Both the position numbers and the translations under genes were made by a program. A model generated the notes under the pieces. It was not told the DNA's origin. It saw nothing but the letters and a program-made list of their open reading frames with translations, and ran no database searches. This document shows positions 31,129-38,156 of a stretch of 64,000 nucleotides of DNA, piece by piece. The stretch's first letter is position 1. Each line of letters begins with the position of its first letter. Source of the DNA: JAIBJN01 sp963699495 (GTDB taxonomy: Bacteria; Actinomycetota; Thermoleophilia; Gaiellales; Gaiellaceae). Where the stretch lies: the NCBI GenBank assembly GCA_963699495.1, contig CAVOUB010000003.1:124001-188000 (forward strand), in the 5' to 3' direction.

Positions 31129-31461
31129 ATGCCGGTTGCGACCGCGCTCAAGGTGCAGGCTCTCACTGAGGACTTCGGCTCGCAGCGCCGGCTTGCGGAC
31201 GCGCTCGGTGTCAGCCCGGCCCAGGTGAGCCGCTGGAAGCGAGGTCAGGGCATCGACCCGGCCAACGCGGAGCGGCTCGACCTGCTCGAGCTTGCGATCT
31301 CGTTTCTCCTGCGCCTCTACGAGCCCGAGACGGCCGAGCGCTGGCTCTTCGGCCTCAACCCGCACCTGCGGAACCGCCGTCCCATCGACGTGATCAGGGC
31401 GGGGGGGACGCAGGAGCTGCTGGCCGCGCTCCGCCAGGAGCGGGCCGGGTCGTTCGCGTGA
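31129..31461 (+). CDS. Xre/MbcA-type antitoxin (HTH plus DUF2384)
   Basis: The 110-residue protein has an Xre HTH (RLADALGVSPAQVSRWKRG, about 23-41) and a C-terminal toxin-binding domain (ERWLFGLNPHLRNRRPIDVI, about 71-90) of the MbcA/Xre/ParS class. It should neutralise the RES protein encoded next and repress the operon. ATG 31129 is preferred over 31120, which overlaps the -10 box. The stop overlaps the toxin GTG by four bases. Confidence 0.85.
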   Translation: MPVATALKVQALTEDFGSQRRLADALGVSPAQVSRWKRGQGIDPANAERLDLLELAISFLLRLYEPETAERWLFGLNPHLRNRRPIDVIRAGGTQELLAALRQERAGSFA

Positions 31462-32015
31462 CCCTGTACCGGTGCTTCCCCTGGGACGGCGCCGCCCGCC
31501 CCGAGGCGCAGGGAGGGGCGCTCTGGTTTCCGCGAATGCTCCAGGGTGACGGCCGGCATGACGCGCCGGAGCGCTACGGCTGCCTGTACGTCTCGGAGGA
31601 GCCCGTGTCGGTGATCGTCGAGCAGCTGGCGCGATTCGGCGGCACCCAGCTCGCCGCCGCCGATCTGCTCCGCGGACGCCTCCCGCTCGCGCTCGCGGCG
31701 CTCGAGCTCGCCGAGGGCGCGCTGCTCGTCGACCTGGACGAGCCGCTCGTCCTGGCCGCGGAGGAGCTCCGGCCGTCACTCGTCGCGACGCACGAGCGTC
31801 CCCGCACGCAGGGCGACGCAGCGGCTCTGCACGAGCGGCACCGCGACGCCGTCGGCCTCCGCTGGTGGTCCACCTTCGAGCCCCAGTGGGCGAACGTGAC
31901 CCTGTTCGACCGCGCCCTGGAGGCGCTGGAGGTCGCGGACGTCGGGGAGATCCGGCTCGACGACGAGGTGGTGGAGGAGGCGGCGCGCTTTCTGGGCCTG
32001 GCCGCGGTCGCATGA
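31458..32015 (+). CDS. RES-domain toxin (NAD+ phosphorylase-like)
   Basis: The 185-residue RES-domain protein has an Arg near the N-terminus (LYRCFPWDG), Y44 in GCLYVSEEP and E55 in SVIVEQLARF. The Tyr and Glu keep the 11-residue spacing of the MbcT active site. Known RES toxins degrade NAD+ by phosphorolysis. The glycine-rich RW stretch usual before the Tyr is altered here (GGALWFPRMLQGDGRH), so activity should be tested. It overlaps the antitoxin upstream and the DUF5995 gene downstream, so the three genes form one translationally coupled unit. Confidence 0.8.
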   Translation: MTLYRCFPWDGAARPEAQGGALWFPRMLQGDGRHDAPERYGCLYVSEEPVSVIVEQLARFGGTQLAAADLLRGRLPLALAALELAEGALLVDLDEPLVLAAEELRPSLVATHERPRTQGDAAALHERHRDAVGLRWWSTFEPQWANVTLFDRALEALEVADVGEIRLDDEVVEEAARFLGLAAVA

Positions 32016-32728
32016 CGGTCGACCGGCTCCTGGCAGGCCGCTTCCCACGCCGGATCGACGATGTCGTGACACTCCTGCAAGCGCTCGAGGACGTGCTTCC
32101 GCCCGGCGACGGCGTCGCCTGGTTCCTGCGCCTCTACCGGTCTGTCACGGAGGACCTGGAGGAGGGAGCGCTGCCCGGCGGGCCCTACGGAGACACCCGC
32201 TTCCTCCGCTGGCTCGACGTCGTCTTCGCGAATCTCTTCTTCCGCGCTCTGCGCGACTGGACGAAGGCGCCGGGCGCCGTCCCGAAGGCCTGGGCGCCGC
32301 TGTTCGAGGCCCGTAGCAGGAAGAGGATCGCGCCGCTCCAGTTTGCGGTGGCCGGCATGAACGCCCACATCAACCGCGATCTTCCGTTCGCGCTCGTCGA
32401 GACGTGGAAGGCGCTCGATCTCGAGCCCGACCGGAGCGGCGTCACCTACCGCGACTTCACGCTCGTCAACGAGCTGCTGGAGAAGACGGAGGAGCGCGTG
32501 AAGGCCGACTTCGCCACCGGCGTCTACGGCCACGTCGACCGCTCGCTCGGCAACGTCGACGACGCCGTCGCCATGTGGAAGGTCTCGCGCGCTCGCGAGG
32601 CCGCCTGGGCCAACGCCGAGACTCTCTGGGCGCTCCGCTCGGCCCCGGCGGTTACGGCTGAGTACGCCGCGGCCCTCGACCGGCTCGTCGGGTTCGCGGG
32701 GCGGGGGCTCCTGAGGCCCCTGGGCTGA
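32012..32728 (+). CDS. DUF5995-family protein coupled to the Xre/RES pair
   Basis: The 238-residue soluble, helix-rich protein has RFPRRIDDVVTLLQALEDVL at the N-terminus, and FAVAGMNAHINRDLPFALVE, then TYRDFTLVNELLE, in the middle. These resemble DUF5995, a family without known function. The His/Asn/Asp cluster in NAHINRDLP could be catalytic. The ATG overlaps the toxin stop, so it is likely made with the toxin. Whether it modifies the toxin-antitoxin system is unknown. Confidence 0.65.
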   Translation: MTVDRLLAGRFPRRIDDVVTLLQALEDVLPPGDGVAWFLRLYRSVTEDLEEGALPGGPYGDTRFLRWLDVVFANLFFRALRDWTKAPGAVPKAWAPLFEARSRKRIAPLQFAVAGMNAHINRDLPFALVETWKALDLEPDRSGVTYRDFTLVNELLEKTEERVKADFATGVYGHVDRSLGNVDDAVAMWKVSRAREAAWANAETLWALRSAPAVTAEYAAALDRLVGFAGRGLLRPLG

Positions 32729-32741
32729 GAGCCGCTTCGAC

Positions 32742-32815
32742 TTGACATAACGCCCGTTATCGTGCGTCGGAAATCGAGGCCCGGAGTTTGACTTGGCCGC
32801 TGCGACGGGTAGGGT
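32742..32815 (+). promoter_or_regulatory. Promoter region of the sigma-70 gene at 32885
   Basis: TTGACT (32788-32793), 16 bp, then TAGGGT (32810-32815) is a fair SigA-type promoter. Upstream, TTGACA (32742-32747) runs into the palindrome ATAACG-CC-CGTTAT (32747-32760), a possible operator over a second -35. The leader to the ATG is about 70 nt. Confidence 0.5.
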
Positions 32816-32884
32816 AATCCCGGCACGCCTGCCGGCGGCCGGCTTCCTAATCCCTGTTAGTGACCCAGCTCCCGCCACTGCCGA

Positions 32885-33937
32885 ATGCCTGACGAGCGCT
32901 CGATCGTCGGCCAGCACGACGAGCTTCAGCCTTTGCTGGAGCGCGGCGACGCGTCGGGCGTCGTCGAGCTCGTCGAGCTCCGCGAGGCGCTCGAGCTCCT
33001 CGACCTCGATCCCGGAGATGTCGAAGCCCTGCACAAGGAGCTCGAGGAGCGCGGCATCGAGGTGGTCGACCGTCAGAAGGAGCCCGCTCCCGTGGTTCCC
33101 GGGACGGAGACGCTGGAGACGACGACGGACGCGCTGCAGCTCTTCCTCCGGGAGATCGGACGCCACCCGCTCCTGACGGCCGCCGACGAGGTGGAGCTCT
33201 CCAAGCGGATCGAGCGCGGGGACATGGAGGCGAAGAAGCGCATGATCGAGTGCAACCTGCGCCTCGTCGTCTCGATCGCCAAGAACTACCGCAACCAGGG
33301 GCTGCCGTTCCTCGACCTCATCCAGGAAGGCATGTTCGGCCTCATCCGCGCCGTCGAGAAGTTCGAGTGGCAGCGCGGGCTCAAGTTCTCCACCTACGCG
33401 ACCTGGTGGATCCGCCAGGCCGTTGCCCGCGCGATCGCGGACAAGGCACGGACGATCCGCGTCCCGGTGCACGTCGTCGAGCGGATGCAGAAGATGCACC
33501 GTGCCGAGCGGCACCTGTGGACACAGCTGGCCCGCGAGCCGTCGCTCGAAGAGATCGCCGACGAGGCTGGGCTGCCGCTCCAGCAGGCGATCGAGGTGCG
33601 CGCCGCGGCCCGGGCCTCGACGAGCCTCGATCAGCCGATCGGTGAGCAGGAGGACGCCGTCTTCGGCGATCTCGTCGCCGGCGACGACCCCCTCCCCGAC
33701 GAGGTCACGGAGAAGCGGCTGCAGAAGGAGGCGCTCGATCGCGCGCTGCAGTCTCTTCCGGAGCGTGACCGTCGCGTGCTCGAGCTGCGCTACGGGCTCC
33801 GCGGCGAGGAGCCGCACACCCTGGAGCACATCGGCCGCCGCCTCGGGATCACGCGCGAGCGCGTGCGGCAGATCGAGATCGAGTCGCTCTCGCGCCTAGC
33901 CTCGCTGCGCGAGATCGAAGCGGTCGCGACCCGCTAG
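32885..33937 (+). CDS. Primary-type RNA polymerase sigma factor (sigma-70 group 1/2)
   Basis: In this 350-residue protein, residues 1-70 are acidic and variable. Region 1.2 follows (LQLFLREIGRHPLLT), then region 2 with NLRLVVSIAKNYRNQGLPFL, LIQEGMFGLIRAVEKFEWQ and STYATWWIRQAVARA (-10 recognition). Region 3 and region 4.2 (HIGRRLGITRERVRQIE) end it. It is close in kind to the sigma factor at 34656 but differs in the N-terminus and in parts of region 2. One is likely housekeeping RpoD and the other an alternative group-2 factor. I cannot say which from sequence alone. The 3' end overlaps the convergent phosphatase gene by 42 bases. Confidence 0.9.
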   Translation: MPDERSIVGQHDELQPLLERGDASGVVELVELREALELLDLDPGDVEALHKELEERGIEVVDRQKEPAPVVPGTETLETTTDALQLFLREIGRHPLLTAADEVELSKRIERGDMEAKKRMIECNLRLVVSIAKNYRNQGLPFLDLIQEGMFGLIRAVEKFEWQRGLKFSTYATWWIRQAVARAIADKARTIRVPVHVVERMQKMHRAERHLWTQLAREPSLEEIADEAGLPLQQAIEVRAAARASTSLDQPIGEQEDAVFGDLVAGDDPLPDEVTEKRLQKEALDRALQSLPERDRRVLELRYGLRGEEPHTLEHIGRRLGITRERVRQIEIESLSRLASLREIEAVATR

Positions 33938-34621
33938 CGCCGTTCCGTCGAAGAGGGCGTCGGCGCCCTCCCCCAGGCGCGCGCGCACGAGCCGGTGCGC
34001 CTCGTCGAGGTGCGGCGGTCGTGAGGTCCGGTGGCCGTCTGACGCGACGAGGTCGGCGAGGCCGCCGCGCACGATGCGCCAGGCCGCCTCCTCCTGGTCG
34101 GGTCCGTGGGCGCCCAGGAGGCTCGTCGCGTTCACCTGGATCAGCCAGCCGCGCTCGCGGAACGAGGCCACTGCCGCCATCTCTGCCCGCACGCCCTCCG
34201 CGCGCTCGGGATGAGCGACGATCGGGGTCAGCCCGGAGCCCTCGATGTGCTCCCCGAGGCGCTCAGCGAGCGCGAGAGAGCCGTGGAAGGGCACCTCCAT
34301 GAGGACGACGGGCAGGTCGCCGAGGCGATAGCGGACGGGATCCTCTTCGAGGAGGCGCTCGGACGGCGTCAGCTCCCAGCCGAGCCGGAGGTCGAGGCCG
34401 TGGCCGGCGAGGAGCGGCGCCATCTCCGCGTGGGCGGCGCGCACGATCTTCTCCCGCTTCGGGGTCAGCGGCAGCGAGGGCCAGACGTGCGGGGTGCCGT
34501 AGAGGACGCGCGTCCCGCGCCTGGAGGCCTCGAGGCAGAGCCCCAGGCCGGCCTCCACGGACCGAGCGCCGTCGTCGCCCGAGGGGACGACGTGCGAGTG
34601 GACGTCGACGAAGCCGTTCAT
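33896..34621 (-). CDS. CpsB/CapC-like PHP-domain phosphatase
   Basis: The 241-residue PHP-fold protein has metal motifs VDVHSHVVPSGDDGA at the N-terminus, TPHVWPS, PIVAHPER and ASDGHRTSRPP. In firmicutes such proteins are manganese-dependent tyrosine phosphatases that control capsule synthesis. No capsule kinase is nearby, so the substrate is open. A TAGCGT box six bases before the ATG suggests a leaderless message. It is flanked by two sigma-70 genes. Confidence 0.85.
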   Translation of the reverse strand: MNGFVDVHSHVVPSGDDGARSVEAGLGLCLEASRRGTRVLYGTPHVWPSLPLTPKREKIVRAAHAEMAPLLAGHGLDLRLGWELTPSERLLEEDPVRYRLGDLPVVLMEVPFHGSLALAERLGEHIEGSGLTPIVAHPERAEGVRAEMAAVASFRERGWLIQVNATSLLGAHGPDQEEAAWRIVRGGLADLVASDGHRTSRPPHLDEAHRLVRARLGEGADALFDGTALAGRDRFDLAQRG

Positions 34622-34627
34622 GGCTTC

Positions 34628-34633
34628 ACGCTA
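34628..34633 (-). promoter_or_regulatory. -10 box for the PHP phosphatase gene, leaderless arrangement
   Basis: On the - strand this reads TAGCGT, six bases before the ATG at 34621. It lies in the 34-bp gap after the rpoD-like gene. Confidence 0.35.
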
Positions 34634-34655
34634 GCGGTCGGAGCGGGTCCGGCGG

Positions 34656-35639
34656 CTATTCGGTGCGAAGGTAGAGGCGGAGCTCCGGCGCGACGGCCTG
34701 CAGCTCGCGGAGGGCGCGGGACTCCAGCTGGCGGACGCGCTCGCGCGTCACCCCCAGCTCGGCGCCGACCTCTTCGAGCGTCTTGGGAATCTGGCCGTTC
34801 AGGCCGAAGCGCAGCTCCAGCACGTGGCGCATCCGCTCGTTGAGCGACGAGAGCGCCTCCTGGAGCTCGACCCCGCGCAGGAGCTTGGCGAGGGCGTCGG
34901 CGGGTTGCTCGGAGTTCTCGTCCTCGAGCATGTCGCCGTACATCGAGTCACCGTCGCCGACGGGAGTCTCGAGGCTGACGGGATCTTCCACGAGGTCGAA
35001 GAGCTCGTTGACGCGCTTCACGTCCAGGCCGCTCTCCACAGCGATCTCCTCGGGAAGCGGGTCACGATTCAACTTCTGCGTGAGGATGCGGCGTGCCCGC
35101 ATGACGCGGCGGACCTGGTCGACGACGTGTACGGGCAGGCGGATCGTCCGGCCCTGGTCGGCGATCGCGCGGGTCACGGCCTGGCGGATCCACCACGTCG
35201 CGTAGGTGGAGAGCTTGAAGCCCATGCGGTAGTCGAACTTCTCCACCGCGCGGATCAGGCCCAGGTTCCCTTCCTGAATCAGGTCCAGGAGCGGCACGCC
35301 GGAGTTGACGTAGTTGCGCGTGATCGACATCACGAGGCGCAGGTTGCACTCGATCAGGCGGCGCTTGGCCCACTCGTCGCCCTCGTCCTTGCGCCGGGCG
35401 AGCTCGCGCTCCTCGGCCGGGGTCAGGAGTGGCCCGTCGCCGATCTGGCGCACGTAGAGCTTGAGCGGGTCCTGCGTGGGAGCAGGAGCCTCGACCACGA
35501 CCTCGGCCTCCTCCTCCTCATCCTCCTCGTCCTCGTCTGCCTCCTCGGCGTCGACGGGGTCGGGGACGAGCTCGAGCTTCGGCTCTTCGGTCTCGGCGCG
35601 CTCAGGCTGGTTCGGGAGTTCCGCAGGCAAGTGCTCCAC
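34656..35639 (-). CDS. rpoD: Primary-type RNA polymerase sigma factor (RpoD-like)
   Basis: In this 327-residue protein, the first 55 residues are very acidic. Then come region 1.2 (LKLYVRQIGDGPLLTPAEE), region 2 (NLRLVMSITRNYVNSGVPLL, LIQEGNLGLIRAVEKFDYR, STYATWWIRQAVTRAIADQ) and region 4.2 (EEVGAELGVTRERVRQLESR). Together they give full -10 and -35 recognition. It has the look of an actinobacterial housekeeping or HrdB-like sigma factor, but is short because region 1.1 and the non-conserved spacer are reduced. Start at GTG 35639. Confidence 0.9.
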   Translation of the reverse strand: MEHLPAELPNQPERAETEEPKLELVPDPVDAEEADEDEEDEEEEAEVVVEAPAPTQDPLKLYVRQIGDGPLLTPAEERELARRKDEGDEWAKRRLIECNLRLVMSITRNYVNSGVPLLDLIQEGNLGLIRAVEKFDYRMGFKLSTYATWWIRQAVTRAIADQGRTIRLPVHVVDQVRRVMRARRILTQKLNRDPLPEEIAVESGLDVKRVNELFDLVEDPVSLETPVGDGDSMYGDMLEDENSEQPADALAKLLRGVELQEALSSLNERMRHVLELRFGLNGQIPKTLEEVGAELGVTRERVRQLESRALRELQAVAPELRLYLRTE

Positions 35640-35819
35640 GCACCCCGTATCGGCGGTGCCGGTGGGCGGCTTGAGCGACTGCCACCGATTAGGGGGATGA
35701 ACAGAATTCCGTTCTCCGTCGAGGGTGGTACTGTCTATTCATTCGACGGGAGTCGGCCGTTGCGGCCGCTGCGGGCCAGACGATCGTCCGGAGATCCACC
35801 TAGGATCGGTGAGCGGAAC

Positions 35820-36626
35820 GTGTGCGGAATTGCTGGATATAGCCTGAGCGGCGAGTCGCCGGTCGATCAGACCCTCGCGACCCAGACGCTGCTGGCTGCG
35901 ATCTCCGAGCGCGGCTCCGACGCCGTCGGCTACGCGTATCGAGGCCCTGGCCTCCCCCTCGCGGTGCACAAGCAGCGCGGCGGGGCCAGTGCCCTCCTCG
36001 ATCGGCTCGCCGTGCCGTCCGGCGTCCGCGAGGTGCTCGTGCACGTCCGCGACTACACGAAGGGCCACCCCAGCCTCATCGCCAACAACCACCCGATCCG
36101 GCACGGGACGGTCGTCGGTGTCCACAACGGGATCATCGCGAACGACGAGGAGATCCTGGCGCGGCACGGCTTCGACCGCGCCGAGCCCGGGATGACGGTC
36201 GACTCCGAGGCCATCTTCGCGCTCGCAGAAGACGCGTCCAGCCGGCCGGCCGCCCTCGAGGAGCTCCACGGCTCCATGGCCGCCGCCTGGCTCGACGAGC
36301 GCGACGGCGAGATCCTTCATCTCGCGCGCGGGATCGGCCGCCCCCTCTGGCTCGGGGAAGGCCGCTACGAGCTCTTCTTCGCCTCGACGCGCCAGGCTCT
36401 CGATCTGGTGGAGCGCTACGCGGCCGTGCGGCTCCGCAAGCGCGAGCTGGGCGAGGGAACGTTGCTGGCGGTCGCCGACGGGGCCATCCGGCGGACGTCG
36501 TCGTTCGAGCCGGATCGCACCTTCGTCGAGGAGTCGCTCCTTCCGCCCGTCCGGGCGCCCGAGGAGTCGCGCTCCTGCCTTGCCCGCCTGGCCGTGATCG
36601 CGACGGCCGCCGCCGGCGCCCGCTAG
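35820..36626 (+). CDS. Class II glutamine amidotransferase domain protein
   Basis: The 268-residue protein consists only of an Ntn-hydrolase glutaminase domain. Start GTG is followed by Cys2 (CGIAGYSLSG), the nucleophile once Met is removed. GVHNGIIANDEEI and DSEAIFAL match GATase_2/6. No synthase domain follows, so it either supplies ammonia to a partner or acts as a free amidohydrolase, as in the YafJ/GlxB type. TAGGAT at 35801-35806 is a probable -10. The spacer 35640-35819 also holds a CCGTCGA/TCGACGG repeat. The end overlaps the convergent gene by four bases. Confidence 0.8.
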   Translation: MCGIAGYSLSGESPVDQTLATQTLLAAISERGSDAVGYAYRGPGLPLAVHKQRGGASALLDRLAVPSGVREVLVHVRDYTKGHPSLIANNHPIRHGTVVGVHNGIIANDEEILARHGFDRAEPGMTVDSEAIFALAEDASSRPAALEELHGSMAAAWLDERDGEILHLARGIGRPLWLGEGRYELFFASTRQALDLVERYAAVRLRKRELGEGTLLAVADGAIRRTSSFEPDRTFVEESLLPPVRAPEESRSCLARLAVIATAAAGAR

Positions 36627-37240
36627 CGGTCCTGCACGAGGCGTCCGTCGGGCCCGACCTCCACCCCGCTCCGGGCCAGGCGCTCGCGGAGCGCGAAGCG
36701 GAACGACTCCCAGCCGCCGCGGCCCGTCGCGAAGAGCCTGTAGACCTGCCACTCGGAGAGCATCGTCGGGCTCTGCCTGTGCGCGCGCTTCCAATCGGCG
36801 AAGCGAGGGAGACGGCCCAGGCGGCGCGAGAGCCGCTCACCCTCGATCAGCGCCCGCTCCGCCCGCTCGGCGGGCTGTGGGACGTCGAAGCCCGCCGCCC
36901 TCAACGCGTTCGAGAGCGAGCCGAACCGGTGCCAGTAGAGGGACTTCGACGGGAGGCTCGCACGGCGGTCGTCGAGGTCACGCCCGGTCGGTGTGCGACC
37001 GAGCTTCTCCCCGAGTGCGCCGAGCTGCGCGAGGAGCTCGTCCGTCGTCGCAAAGCGCCGAGGGACGAGACCCGCGCGCCGCTTGGCCCTGTTCCAGCTA
37101 CCGAAGCGCTCCACGACCGTCTGTGGATGGATACGTACCTCCGGGTCGCCCGAGAACTCGCGCATGGTCGGCGAGCGTCCGAGCCGCTTCGCGCAGGCGG
37201 CGAGCTCGGCGAGGATCTGGGCTTCGGAGTAACGAGGCAC
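36623..37240 (-). CDS. Protein of three homing-endonuclease-associated repeats
   Basis: The 205-residue basic protein is made of about three copies of a 55-60-residue module. Copy 1 (about 5-60) has LGRSPTMREF then VVERFGSWNRAKRRAGL. Copy 2 (about 65-120) has LGRTPTGRDL then WHRFGSLSNALRAAGF. Copy 3 (about 128-185) has LGRLPRFADW then YRLFATGRGGWESFRF. This is the HNR repeat, a small DNA-binding fold first seen beside HNH nucleases. No nuclease domain is present. It may be a free DNA-binding regulator. GAGGAG precedes the GTG start. Confidence 0.75.
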   Translation of the reverse strand: MPRYSEAQILAELAACAKRLGRSPTMREFSGDPEVRIHPQTVVERFGSWNRAKRRAGLVPRRFATTDELLAQLGALGEKLGRTPTGRDLDDRRASLPSKSLYWHRFGSLSNALRAAGFDVPQPAERAERALIEGERLSRRLGRLPRFADWKRAHRQSPTMLSEWQVYRLFATGRGGWESFRFALRERLARSGVEVGPDGRLVQDR

Positions 37241-37273
37241 GGAGCTCCTCGGCCGAAAGTGTAGGCGAGCAGG

Positions 37274-38116
37274 TTAGTCGTCCCGCAAGTACCCGAGCTC
37301 CCGAAGCAGGTCGCCGGACTCGGCGAGCACGTCGTCGAGCTCCTCTTCGTCCAGGTCGAAGCCGTGCCTGCCCACGGAGCTGCCGTAGGCCTCCCCGAGC
37401 GCCGAGGCCAGCGGTGCTTCGGGGGCGCTCAGCTTGCGCGCGAGGTCGACAGCGACTGCCGCCGGCTCCCTCGTGAGACGCTCGTAGCGGACCTCGAAGA
37501 CCGGAACCCCCGACGCCCGGATGGCGGTGACGTAGCGGCGCCAGGCCCACGCGGCGCGTCGCGCGTCGCTCACCTGCACGAACTCGCCGCGCCTCTCCGG
37601 CTCGACCCAGAAGCGGGCCGAGGAGCCGAAGGGATGTCCGGCATCGTCCCCTCCCACCCGCCCCGCGCGCAGCCAGCCGCGCTCGAGGAGCGAGCAGGCG
37701 ACGTCGCGCCCATCCCGGAGGACGTGGACGATCCGCGCCTCCGGGAACGCGCGGACGATCGCAGGCAGCGCGAACGCGGCCTCGGGAGTCTGCTCGACCG
37801 GCCGCAGGCTGCCGGTCAGGCCGAGGCGCCGCGCGCGCGTGAGGATGCGCCGGATCGCCGGTGCCGCCTCGGCGGGGCCCAGCGACGACAAGCCGGGGAT
37901 GGCGGCCTTGAGAGGTGCGACCTCGCCGAGATCGATGAAGCCGGGAAGCGACCCGATCGAGCCGGCGAGGAAGGTGGTCCCCGAGCGCGGGCTGCCCACG
38001 ACGAAGACGAGCCGGTCGTCCAGGCGCCCGAAACGGCTGCGTGAGAGCGGAGCCCGCGGCAGGATGTGCCGCGCAGCCCGCAGCTGGAGCTCGGCAGAGC
38101 GAAGCGGGCGGTTCAC
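37274..38116 (-). CDS. Sulfotransferase family protein
   Basis: The 280-residue protein shows the PAPS 5'-phosphosulfate loop LVFVVGSPRSGTTFLAGSIG (about 37-56). The 3'-phosphate motif is RIVHVLRDGRDVACSLL (about 128-144), followed by the RYERLTREP region. It would transfer sulfate from PAPS to an unknown sugar or lipid. No PAPS synthesis genes are in the window. Start is GTG 38116. Confidence 0.85.
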   Translation of the reverse strand: MNRPLRSAELQLRAARHILPRAPLSRSRFGRLDDRLVFVVGSPRSGTTFLAGSIGSLPGFIDLGEVAPLKAAIPGLSSLGPAEAAPAIRRILTRARRLGLTGSLRPVEQTPEAAFALPAIVRAFPEARIVHVLRDGRDVACSLLERGWLRAGRVGGDDAGHPFGSSARFWVEPERRGEFVQVSDARRAAWAWRRYVTAIRASGVPVFEVRYERLTREPAAVAVDLARKLSAPEAPLASALGEAYGSSVGRHGFDLDEEELDDVLAESGDLLRELGYLRDD

Positions 38117-38156
38117 CGCCCTCTATCGTCTCAGGTCCGACCGGGCCGGAGCGCCG

